Origin: Chloroflexota bacterium
GTDB lineage: Bacteria; Chloroflexota; Anaerolineae; CG2-30-64-16
Direction of reading: 5' to 3'
Assembly (NCBI GenBank): GCA_026389845.1
Contig: JAPLHB010000020.1
Coordinates: 1-42,951, forward strand
Length of the DNA stretch: 42,951 nucleotides
The notes beneath the pieces were generated by a model that had not been told where the DNA came from, searched no databases, and was given only the letters and a program-made list of their open reading frames with translations. Shown piece by piece: positions 1-6,769 of the stretch. Every line of letters starts with the position of its first letter. Position 1 is the first letter of the stretch. A program made the position numbers and the translations under genes.

Positions 1-692
1 TTCAGCAGCTCGTCCACCGTGTAGGTGTTGCCGATGACGTGGTCGGTGCGCACCTCGATGCCCAGGCATTCGGCTGCGGTCTGGATTTCGGCCTGGATGA
101 TGCTCTTGGGCAGCCGGAATTCCGGGATGCCGTAGACCAGTACGCCGCCGGGCATGTGCAGCGACTCGAAGATCGTGACCTTGTGGCCCAGTTTCGCCAG
201 GTCCACCGCGCAGGTCAGCCCCGCGGGGCCGGAGCCGACGACCGCGACCTTCCGGCCGGTCGGCGCGGCGGGGACAGGCGGGCAGGCCTGCTCGCGCAGC
301 GCGAAGTCGCCGACGTAGAGTTCCAGCCGGCCGATGGCGACCGATTGGCCCTTCTTGCCCAGGATGCAGTACGCCTCGCACTGCGATTCCTGCGGGCAAA
401 CCCGGCCGCAGATGGCGGGCAGGTTGTTCTTGGCCTTCATCGCCTCGACCGCGCCCACGAAATCGCCCTCGCGCAGTGCGTTGATGAACTGCGGGATTTG
501 AACGCCGACCGGGCAGCCCTCGATGCACTTGGGCTTGGCGCATTGCAGGCAGCGGTTGGCCTCGATCTGCGCCAGCTCCCAGGTGAGGCCCAGAGCCACC
601 TCCTGGAAGTTGCCGCGGCGGACTTCCGGCTCCTGCGTCGGCATGTTCTGGCGCGCGATTTGCATACGTTCTTTGTTGGAAAGCGGAGACAT
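1..692 (-). CDS. nfnB: NADPH-dependent glutamate synthase small-chain-like / NfnB flavoprotein, 5' part (runs off left edge)
   Basis: About 230 residues are visible; the rest lies beyond the window. The N-terminal half carries two cysteine sets of the ferredoxin-like domain (C48, C51, C56, C60 and C95, C99, C105, C109), then an FAD-binding Rossmann motif GSGPAGL at about residues 153-159. This is the family of glutamate synthase beta chain, sulfide dehydrogenase SudA and NfnB, the large subunit of the ferredoxin-dependent NADH:NADP+ transhydrogenase. The nfnA-like partner ends 25 bp upstream on the same strand, which favours an Nfn/Sud pair over a lone glutamate synthase subunit. ATG at 692 is preceded by GGAG. 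Family assignment is firm; electron bifurcation is inference. Confidence 0.9.
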   Translation of the reverse strand, partial: MSPLSNKERMQIARQNMPTQEPEVRRGNFQEVALGLTWELAQIEANRCLQCAKPKCIEGCPVGVQIPQFINALREGDFVGAVEAMKAKNNLPAICGRVCPQESQCEAYCILGKKGQSVAIGRLELYVGDFALREQACPPVPAAPTGRKVAVVGSGPAGLTCAVDLAKLGHKVTIFESLHMPGGVLVYGIPEFRLPKSIIQAEIQTAAECLGIEVRTDHVIGNTYTVDELL

Positions 693-717
693 ACTCGTTT
701 TCTCCAAAGTTACTTTG

Positions 718-1578
718 TCACCCTGGTGCTGGTACCTTCTCCAGGTTACATACGTGATCGCGCCAATGCTCGATGGCGGCTTGCTCTTCGCTGCGATAGA
801 ACGCCACGCGCGAGAGCAGGTTGCTCCAATCCACCGCGTGGCCGTCGAACTCGGGGCCGTCCACGCAGACGAACTTGGCGCCGTCGGTCATCGCGACGCG
901 GCAGCCGCCGCACATCCCCGTGCCGTCAATCATGATCGTGTTCAGGCTGACGATGGTGGGCACGTTGAACGGCTGGGTGGTCTGCGAGACGAACTTCATC
1001 ATGATCGTCGGGCCAATGGCCCAGACCTTGACAACCCCGCCCGGCCGCGCTTCCAATAACTCCTTGAGGGGTTGCGTCACTAGCGCCTTGCGACCATAGG
1101 AGCCGTCGTCGGTGCAGACGATCAGCTCGTCGGACACGGCGCGCATCTTGTCCTCCCAGAAGAGCAGGCTCTGGTTGCGCGCGCCCATGATTGTGATGAC
1201 GTGGTTGCCGGCCCGGCGCAGATCGCGTGCGATGGGGTACATGGGCGCGATGCCCACCCCGCCCGCCACGCAGACGACCGTGCCGTAGGCCTCGATCTCG
1301 GTGGGGTGACCCAGCGGCCCGGCGACGGAGTAGAAGCTATCGCCGACATCCATCCCACCCATCTGCATGGTGGACTTGCCGACTTCCTGGAAGATAAGCG
1401 TGACCGTGCCCGCCGTTGGGTCATGGTCGGCGATGGTGAGCGGGATGCGCTCGCCGTGCGCGTCAGCGATGACGATGACAAACTGCCCCGCCTTGGCGTT
1501 CCGCGCGATGTGCGGCGCCTCGACGACCATCAGCTTGGTCACATCGCTGAGGACTTGTTTTTCGAGAATTTTGTACAT
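718..1578 (-). CDS. nfnA: FAD/NAD-binding [2Fe-2S] subunit (NfnA / SudB / dihydroorotate dehydrogenase electron-transfer type)
   Basis: The 286-residue protein has a ferredoxin-reductase-type FAD domain (residues 1-95), an NAD(P)-binding domain with AGGVGIAP at 105-112, and a C-terminal iron-sulfur motif with C223, C226 and C238. D218 is a possible fourth ligand; an aspartate ligand has been described for NfnA, so this hints at NfnA rather than PyrK. It should pass electrons between NAD(H) and the large flavoprotein encoded 25 bp downstream. I chose ATG 1578 because GAGG lies just upstream and the next Met upstream adds only 13 unsupported residues. Alternatives are SudB or PyrK; the partner gene favours Nfn/Sud. 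Confidence 0.88.
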   Translation of the reverse strand: MYKILEKQVLSDVTKLMVVEAPHIARNAKAGQFVIVIADAHGERIPLTIADHDPTAGTVTLIFQEVGKSTMQMGGMDVGDSFYSVAGPLGHPTEIEAYGTVVCVAGGVGIAPMYPIARDLRRAGNHVITIMGARNQSLLFWEDKMRAVSDELIVCTDDGSYGRKALVTQPLKELLEARPGGVVKVWAIGPTIMMKFVSQTTQPFNVPTIVSLNTIMIDGTGMCGGCRVAMTDGAKFVCVDGPEFDGHAVDWSNLLSRVAFYRSEEQAAIEHWRDHVCNLEKVPAPG

Positions 1579-1633
1579 GGGCGATGTTCCTCGGTTGATT
1601 GTGCCACTAATTGGCACGAAAGTGCTGGTGAAC

Positions 1634-1969
1634 TCACGACTCGGCCACAGCTAAAGACGGCTGCTGACTCACCGTTTGGGCAAAGGTTACAGCCTTGCGT
1701 TTCTTGGGTATCAGGGCAATCAACGATCGCAGGGCATTATTTACGGTGTCCGAGTCAGGAAAATACTCCCGCACATCGGGATCGAGCATCACCGCGCCGT
1801 TTTCGATCTTGTAATGTTGCACAACGGTCGTGCCATCCGCCTGATGGATCTTTACGGTATATCCGTCTCGGAGAGCCTTATAGTGTTTGCCGCGAACGCC
1901 GCCTGTGAAATCGTATTCGGCGCGCATATCGTCGTCTGCGATCTTGGGTTCAGTCAGCTTATCTACCAT
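1634..1969 (-). CDS. brnA: BrnA-type antitoxin
   Basis: A 111-residue basic/acidic small protein with the sequence MRAEYDFTGGVRGKHY near the N-terminus, the usual opening of BrnA-like antitoxins, and a C-terminal half containing 'LDPDVREYFPDSDTVNNALRSLI', which looks like the DNA-binding ribbon-helix-helix. It would neutralise the BrnT toxin encoded just upstream and repress the pair. The start at 1969 overlaps the toxin stop by 11 bp and has AAGGTG before it, as expected for translational coupling. The order is toxin then antitoxin. Family level is fairly sure; activity is inferred. Confidence 0.75.
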   Translation of the reverse strand: MVDKLTEPKIADDDMRAEYDFTGGVRGKHYKALRDGYTVKIHQADGTTVVQHYKIENGAVMLDPDVREYFPDSDTVNNALRSLIALIPKKRKAVTFAQTVSQQPSLAVAES

Positions 1970-2237
1970 AGTACACCTTCTTCTCTGCAGCCGTTGCCCT
2001 TCTACAACTGATGATACGAATGTCGTCGCCTCGCTCAGTGTAGACAACCATCAGAAGGCGTCCATCTGAGGAGCGGCCGATATCTATGTAGCGTTCTTCA
2101 TCTACTGAATGATCTGGGTCGGGCTTTGTGATCGAAAACGGATCGTGAAAAACCGTCGCTGCCTCGTTGAAGCTGACCTTATGCTTTCTGCGGCTGTCTT
2201 GGGCCTTGATCTCGTCCCATTCGAAGGTGAGCTCCAT
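1959..2237 (-). CDS. brnT: BrnT-family ribonuclease toxin
   Basis: A 92-residue protein with the BrnT layout: the opening 'FEWDEIKAQDSRRKHKVSF', the central 'EAATVFHDPF', a 'DEERYIDIGRSSDGRLLMVVYTERGD' stretch and the terminal 'RIISCRRATAAEKKVYY'. BrnT toxins are RelE-fold ribonucleases that stop translation until bound by BrnA. The conserved basic and His/Arg/Tyr positions of the family appear intact, so the toxin may be functional. It overlaps the antitoxin gene by 11 bp. The pair sits between acsC and nfnA on the same strand, as if inserted into a metabolic cluster. Confidence 0.82.
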   Translation of the reverse strand: MELTFEWDEIKAQDSRRKHKVSFNEAATVFHDPFSITKPDPDHSVDEERYIDIGRSSDGRLLMVVYTERGDDIRIISCRRATAAEKKVYYGR

Positions 2238-2303
2238 GCTGCACCGTCCATGAAAAAGTTGGCCGGGTTATGGGAGACTACGACCTGAACGTCGTAGCTT
2301 GGT

Positions 2304-2558
2304 TCAGCGCAGCATATCCAGCGGCGCTTCGACCAGGTTTCGTCCTGCGTTGATGTTTTCGATGGCTGCCAGCAGTCGTTTGCGATTCACATCCGATCGC
2401 AACAGGTGTGTCGTCGTGTCGACCGCGCCGGACGGACGTTCCGGCTCCTCCCCACGCTCGGCGTGGAACGCGGTCTTTGCTCGGTTGCGGGCAAGCGGCC
2501 GCGCGGCGTCAACCGGCTTGTGTGGCTTCGGCTTCATCGGCACAGATCGCCTCGTCAT
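2304..2558 (-). pseudogene. Phd/YefM-like antitoxin remnant
   Basis: The C-terminal half ('HLLRSDVNRKRLLAAIENINAG') closely resembles the conserved tail of Phd/YefM antitoxins. The N-terminal part is proline- and arginine-rich, does not look like the DNA-binding half of the family, and overlaps the upstream gene by 50 bp. No cognate RelE/YoeB-type toxin follows; BrnT comes next instead. I read this as a decayed antitoxin, or the tail of one fused to unrelated sequence. A start at 2537 is also possible. Confidence 0.45.
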
Positions 2559-2799
2559 CCAGCGGCTCTACGTCGCCCATTCTCCGCACCACCGTGCCAT
2601 CCGTCTTGATGATTGTCACGGCCTTCCGAAACGATGGTTCGCCGTCGTACTTCCAGAGGTGATATTCCCGCCGAATTTCCTCCAATGCGGCCGGCCGCGC
2701 CTCGGGCGATTGGGCTTGCCAATAGGCGACGTCGCTTTCTTCCTCCTCACCCATTTTGATCCTGGTGACGACTTTAGCGATTCCTGACGCGTTGTTCAC
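2509..2799 (-). CDS. Small uncharacterised protein with YW...SPEAR...LR motif, toxin-antitoxin island
   Basis: A 96-residue acidic protein with 'DVAYWQAQSPEARPAALEEIRREYH' near the middle. This pattern occurs in small conserved proteins that I associate with nucleotidyltransferase-type addiction modules, although no nucleotidyltransferase is present here. The track start is GTG 2799 with weak ribosome binding sequence; an ATG at 2754 with AGGA upstream is an alternative, but family members usually have the extra N-terminal residues. The C-terminus ('ICADEAEATQAG') runs over the start of the next gene. Function unknown. Confidence 0.5.
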   Translation of the reverse strand: MNNASGIAKVVTRIKMGEEEESDVAYWQAQSPEARPAALEEIRREYHLWKYDGEPSFRKAVTIIKTDGTVVRRMGDVEPLDDEAICADEAEATQAG

Positions 2800-3109
2800 G
2801 TTTGCTTCTAACTCATCCGCTTCGGAAAGCGCCAGCGTGTCTATCCTGCCGGATGTTGTGCGCCTGTTGGAAATTCAGAAGCTACCAGCCGACAACTGAA
2901 GGCAGTCTGCAGATTGCCTTCAATCAGGTGTTGCAACGCCTTTTCGGTTGAGAAGTTCGCTTGTTCAAGCACGGATAAGCGCTGGTTTGCAATTGAGAAC
3001 AGCGGCATAAGCCCTCACATAGACAAGGACGTCATGTCATTTGAAAGCTAGAAGCTGGACAACCAACACCTAATACCCAATATCCAGCTTCTAGCTTCCA
3101 GTATCTACG
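2800..3109. other. Intergenic region downstream of acsC
   Basis: No convincing gene in about 310 bp. The part next to acsC holds the inverted repeat listed separately; the rest shows no clear promoter or reading frame. Confidence 0.5.
3043..3099. terminator. Inverted repeat just after acsC
   Basis: Arms 3043-3059 and 3083-3099 are complementary with one mismatch (17 bp, GAAAGCTAGAAGCTGGA against TCCAGCTTCTAGCTTCC), with a 23-nt loop. It starts 11 bp beyond the acsC stop. No U-run follows on the minus strand, so it could be a processing or Rho-linked structure, or a dispersed repeat, rather than a classic terminator. The right arm has the 7-bp rhythm (AGCTTCT AGCTTCC) of the repeats elsewhere in the window. 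Confidence 0.5.
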
Positions 3110-4477
3110 TCACCACGCCGTCTTCAAGAACCGCGGCAGATCCACTGCCTCGCGCGGCCCCACCTTGATCGTCCAGCCGGGGAGCTCTTCTTCCAGCTCG
3201 CCCATCAGCACCGCGACGTGGCCGGGGATGACCACCTTGCGGTGGCTCACCTTTTCGGCAATGCCGGCGCCCTTGACCGTCTTGGCGATCTTCTCGGCGT
3301 CGAATTTGCCCGCGGCCCAGGCGGTCAACACGCTCATGCCTTCCGCATCGGCCACCAGAAGCCAGGCGGGCAGGCCGGACGACTCCATCTCGTTCGCCAC
3401 TGCGAAGTAGGTGATGGAGAAGTTGGTCGTGACCAGCACCGGCGCGTCGGCGCCAGGCTTGTTGATCGGGTAGACGCCCGGTTCCACCTGGATCGGCTTC
3501 TGCGGGTCGGTGAAGATGTTGGCGCGCAGCACCAGCAGCGGGTAGACCATCGCCGGGTCGAAGCGGCCCAGCACCACCAGCCCCGCGTACTTGGCGATCT
3601 GCTGGCCCGCCAACAACTGCTCCATCGCCGGGTCGGTCGCGCCCAGATAGGAGAACGCGATGCTCGGGTAGCCGACCGGCCGGAAGTTCTTCTTCAGGGC
3701 CAGGCGGCGGAGCTGCGTCAGCGCGGCCAGCGAGGCAGCGAAGCCGCGCACGGCCGGGTCGAGCACCAGGTCTTCCACGCCCGCGGCAACCAGCTTCTCG
3801 GTCAGGTCGGCCAGGCCCTGCACCGAGTCCGCGCGGACGACGAGCGGGGCCTTGGCTTCCTTTGCCAGCTTCGCCATCGCTTCCCAGTTGGCGGCCGTGG
3901 CCGCGCAGAGCAGCGGTACGACGCCCGTGGCCTTCGCCAGGCCCGCGGCCATCAGCGCCGGGTCTTCCGTCACCAGCACGAGCGGCAGATTGCCGGCTCC
4001 GCGCACAGTTGCGACGGCCGCGGCGAACTTGCTCGCGTCGCCGGAGACCGCTTCGACCGCCAGGCCATCCAGCCGAAGCGCCATGCCGACGTAATCCACC
4101 TTGTAGTCGGCCACGGCCTTCGTCAGCGCGGTGATCTCGGCCGCGGCCAGCGTATCGGGCACGCGGACGAGCAGGCCGGTCGGGTGGAAGAAGGTCTTCT
4201 CGTGGCGGAAGAGCACCGTCTCGTTGCCGACCTCCACCTTGCGACCGTCGGCCGACAGGGTGATGAGGCGGATGGGCGGCGCGGCCGCGGCCGAGAGCTT
4301 GGCCTTCGCCTCGTCGCTGACGTACTTGCACGCCGCCAACTCGGCTTGCTTGGCGGCCAGCTTCATCGCAAACGCCAGGCAGGTGGGAAACCCACATTCC
4401 TTGCAGTTCGCCTTGGGGTGCGGCGGCTTGATCCCGCCGGGGAGTAGTTTATAGATATCGAGACCGGAAAGGGCCAT
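3110..4477 (-). CDS. acsC: Corrinoid/iron-sulfur protein large (gamma) subunit, acetyl-CoA pathway
   Basis: A 455-residue protein. The N-terminal domain holds the [4Fe-4S] motif C25-x2-C28-x4-C33-x16-C50 (NCKECGFPTC), which keeps the cobalamin active. A TIM-barrel part and a C-terminal cobalamin-binding part follow. In the Wood-Ljungdahl pathway AcsC/AcsD carries the methyl group from methyltetrahydrofolate (via AcsE) to acetyl-CoA synthase. It is the last gene of the 6562-to-3110 operon, with acsD about 100 bp upstream. ATG 4477 has GGAGG at the right distance; the extra 28 in-frame residues upstream are repeat sequence. No CO dehydrogenase/acetyl-CoA synthase gene is visible. Confidence 0.96.
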   Translation of the reverse strand: MALSGLDIYKLLPGGIKPPHPKANCKECGFPTCLAFAMKLAAKQAELAACKYVSDEAKAKLSAAAAPPIRLITLSADGRKVEVGNETVLFRHEKTFFHPTGLLVRVPDTLAAAEITALTKAVADYKVDYVGMALRLDGLAVEAVSGDASKFAAAVATVRGAGNLPLVLVTEDPALMAAGLAKATGVVPLLCAATAANWEAMAKLAKEAKAPLVVRADSVQGLADLTEKLVAAGVEDLVLDPAVRGFAASLAALTQLRRLALKKNFRPVGYPSIAFSYLGATDPAMEQLLAGQQIAKYAGLVVLGRFDPAMVYPLLVLRANIFTDPQKPIQVEPGVYPINKPGADAPVLVTTNFSITYFAVANEMESSGLPAWLLVADAEGMSVLTAWAAGKFDAEKIAKTVKGAGIAEKVSHRKVVIPGHVAVLMGELEEELPGWTIKVGPREAVDLPRFLKTAW

Positions 4478-4498
4478 GGTTGTCCTCCCTATGCAGTG

Positions 4499-4583
4499 CG
4501 TCTGGTGTACTACGTGCTGCGTGATGCGTGCTACGTGACGTTTCTCCGACAGATCACGCATTACGGATCACGTATCACGCAGC
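4499..4583. repeat. Heptanucleotide repeat tract between acsD and acsC
   Basis: The spacer is built of degenerate 7-bp units on the pattern TGCTGCG / TGATGCG / TGCTACG, then complementary units (CACGCAT TACGGAT CACGTAT CACGCAG) running into the acsD stop region. The two halves are inverted and could pair. Confidence 0.7.
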
Positions 4584-5546
4584 CATCAACTCCCCAATCA
4601 TCTTCTTCACCCGCGCCACTGCCTCCGGGTGTCGCATGACGACGATGTCGGCGCCGGATTCGACGAGAGCGGCGGCGGTCATGGCTTCCCAGTTGACCGC
4701 ACGGCTGGCCCAGTCGCCCCAGGTCGCGGGGACGCCTTCACCCGCGCGGGCTTCCTTGGCGCGCCACGCCTCTTCGCCGGGGGTGACGATCATCGGCTGC
4801 TGGGTCATGCCGTCCCCTTGCAGACCGGCCAACCGCAGCCGTTCCATGACGCTGTAGCCGTATTCGATGCCATAGCCTAGCGAGCCGGTGGTCGGGTCAG
4901 TGACGATGCGCTCCATCGGCAGGCCCATATCGTGGATCAGGACAGACAACTGCTTGGACAGGTTGACGTCCATGGGTGTCTTGGCGGTGACCAGGTGGCC
5001 GTGGGCCAGCGCGGCCGCGACGATGGTGCGGTAGTTCTTGTCCTCGCAGGGGCCGAGCACCAGCCGCTCGCCGACCCCTTCCTCGGCGCAGGCGACCAGG
5101 ATCTCGTTGTCCAGCTCGGCCTGGCCGGTGCCCAACACGATGACGGGCAGGCCGGTGGCGTTCAGCACGGTGCGCAACGCCTTGCGAGCGGCCGCGGCCG
5201 TCATCCGCTTGCCGGCGCTGTCAACGGTGGTCAGTTGCAGCGAGATGATGTCAGCGCCAGCCGCCTCAGCCGCTTTGGCCCAGGCGGCCACATCGCCCAT
5301 GGCTGCGCCCCAGGCCTTGGTCAGCGGCTCAGGCCACTCCTCGCCGGGGTTGACGGCACGCACTTCGACGGCAACCACCGGCCGGTTGGGGACCTTGCCA
5401 TCGAAGCCCAGGAAGGGCAGCGTGGTCTGGCCGCCGACGGCGACAACTCGGCTCCGCGTGCCGCCTTCGGCCGCGGTCGCCCCCAGGGTGATCGTGCGGA
5501 TGCTGCCCGACCACTTCTCAATGGGGATTTCGACGTTAACGGGCAT
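4575..5546 (-). CDS. acsD: Corrinoid/iron-sulfur protein small (delta) subunit, acetyl-CoA pathway
   Basis: A 323-residue TIM-barrel protein of the CdhD/AcsD family. Recognisable parts include the opening 'PVNVEIPIEKWSGSIRTITLG', 'GEEWPEPLTKAWG', 'LGPCEDKNYRTI', 'DVNLSKQLSVLI' and 'DPTTGSLGYGIEYGYSVMERLRLA'. It forms the heterodimer with AcsC that carries the methyl-cobalamin. ATG 5546 follows AAGGAGG with good spacing; longer upstream frames contain only repeat sequence. It lies in the middle of the three-gene operon. Confidence 0.96.
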   Translation of the reverse strand: MPVNVEIPIEKWSGSIRTITLGATAAEGGTRSRVVAVGGQTTLPFLGFDGKVPNRPVVAVEVRAVNPGEEWPEPLTKAWGAAMGDVAAWAKAAEAAGADIISLQLTTVDSAGKRMTAAAARKALRTVLNATGLPVIVLGTGQAELDNEILVACAEEGVGERLVLGPCEDKNYRTIVAAALAHGHLVTAKTPMDVNLSKQLSVLIHDMGLPMERIVTDPTTGSLGYGIEYGYSVMERLRLAGLQGDGMTQQPMIVTPGEEAWRAKEARAGEGVPATWGDWASRAVNWEAMTAAALVESGADIVVMRHPEAVARVKKMIGELMAA

Positions 5547-5570
5547 GAATGAACCTCCTTTGCGAGATAG

Positions 5571-5600
5571 TGATGCGTGAAACGTGCTGCGTGCTGCGTG
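5571..5600. repeat. Short heptanucleotide repeat upstream of acsD
   Basis: Units TGATGCG TGAAACG TGCTGCG TGCTGCG, the same family as the tract at 4499-4583. The rest of the 5601-5746 spacer is low-complexity (TTCCC/CTCGTC words) with no gene seen. Confidence 0.6.
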
Positions 5601-5746
5601 ACCGCCGACCGATGGTGGCGGTACGACAAGTAACGAGGGAAACGAAAAGCGAAAAACGCAATTCTTATTCTTAACCGATGGTCGCGATGGGTAACAAGTG
5701 AGTTCCTTCAGTTCCCCCCAGTTCCCTCGTCCCCTTGTCTCCTCGT

Positions 5747-6562
5747 CTACCAATACCTCTCCACGTGAATCTCCCCCGCTTCCTTCTTCGTATGCTCCTT
5801 GAATCCTTCACCTTGCAACATCGTCTCCGTCTCGTCAATCATCGCGGGTGCGCCGCAGAGAAAGACGTGGGTGTTTTCCGGCGTGGGATGGAAGCCCCAG
5901 GCCCGATCGAGCGCGCCGTTCTTCCACAGGTCTTGGACGTAGCCGGCGGCGCCCACCCAGGGAGCCGGTTCGCTCTGCGGCCGGCTGATGGTCGGGATGT
6001 AGGTGAAGTTGCCGCACAGGTGTTGCAGGGTCATCAGTTGCGACCGGTAGCCCAGGTCCCACGAGTGCCGCGCGCCGTGTAGGACGACAACCTTGCGTGG
6101 ACTGCCGCACATCAGATGCGTGCTTAACATGCTCATGTAGGGTGCCAGACCCGTGCCGGTAGCGATCATCACCACGTTTTTGTCTTCGGGCATCTGGTCG
6201 AAGGTGAACAGGCCGGTAATCTTCGGCCCCAGCCAGATACGGTCGCCGATTTTCAAGCTGAACAGCCGGGGGGTCAGGCTGCCGGTTGTCACCAACGCCA
6301 CGTAGAATTCCATGAACTGGCGCGCCAGCGATGACGATGCAATGGAGTACGCGCGGCGGATCAGCTTGCTCGGGTCTGCGGGCGGGTCTTCCGGCTCGGA
6401 CAGGGTGCAACGCGGCGCAACGCCGGGCAGTCCGATCACTGCGAATTGGCCGGGGGCGAAGTCCGGCAACACCCACCCGTCAGCCGCGACGCGCAGGATC
6501 ATCAGCCAGGGGGAGATTTCGTCGCGTAGGGTGACGATGGCGTTGAGTTTGGGGTCGGGCAA
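5747..6562 (-). CDS. Ferredoxin-NADP+ reductase-like FAD oxidoreductase
   Basis: A 271-residue two-domain flavoprotein: an FAD domain with the RRAYSIASS motif at about residue 72 and a NAD(P)-binding domain with 'MIATGTGLAPYMSML' and a C-terminal 'FLCGAPAMI'. It moves electrons between NAD(P)H and a low-potential carrier such as ferredoxin. As first gene of the acsD-acsC operon it may supply reducing power to re-activate the corrinoid protein, which is inference. The start is a TTG at 6562 because AAGGAG lies 6 nt before it; no ATG is suitably placed. No 2Fe-2S motif is present. Confidence 0.85.
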   Translation of the reverse strand: MPDPKLNAIVTLRDEISPWLMILRVAADGWVLPDFAPGQFAVIGLPGVAPRCTLSEPEDPPADPSKLIRRAYSIASSSLARQFMEFYVALVTTGSLTPRLFSLKIGDRIWLGPKITGLFTFDQMPEDKNVVMIATGTGLAPYMSMLSTHLMCGSPRKVVVLHGARHSWDLGYRSQLMTLQHLCGNFTYIPTISRPQSEPAPWVGAAGYVQDLWKNGALDRAWGFHPTPENTHVFLCGAPAMIDETETMLQGEGFKEHTKKEAGEIHVERYW

Positions 6563-6628
6563 GATGGTCTCCTTTACGCGATGGTTGCCGTGAACGTTGT
6601 GCTTTTGTGAACCATCCTCCACATCGGG

Positions 6629-6657
6629 AGTATAGCGCATCGCACGGCGCGCGTCAA
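6629..6657 (-). promoter_or_regulatory. Sigma-70-type promoter of the reductase-acsD-acsC operon
   Basis: On the minus strand TTGACG (6652-6657), 17 bp spacer, TATACT (6629-6634). Start of transcription would be near 6622, about 60 nt before the TTG start codon. Confidence 0.75.
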
Positions 6658-6769
6658 ACCGCTGTTTTGGTGTCTTGCGTTTTCGTGGATCTTCGTGATT
6701 CTGTGATCCACACACCTTCTCAGCGATTCGGCCAATTCTGCCGATCGGCTGTCAACTCCTACTCACGCC

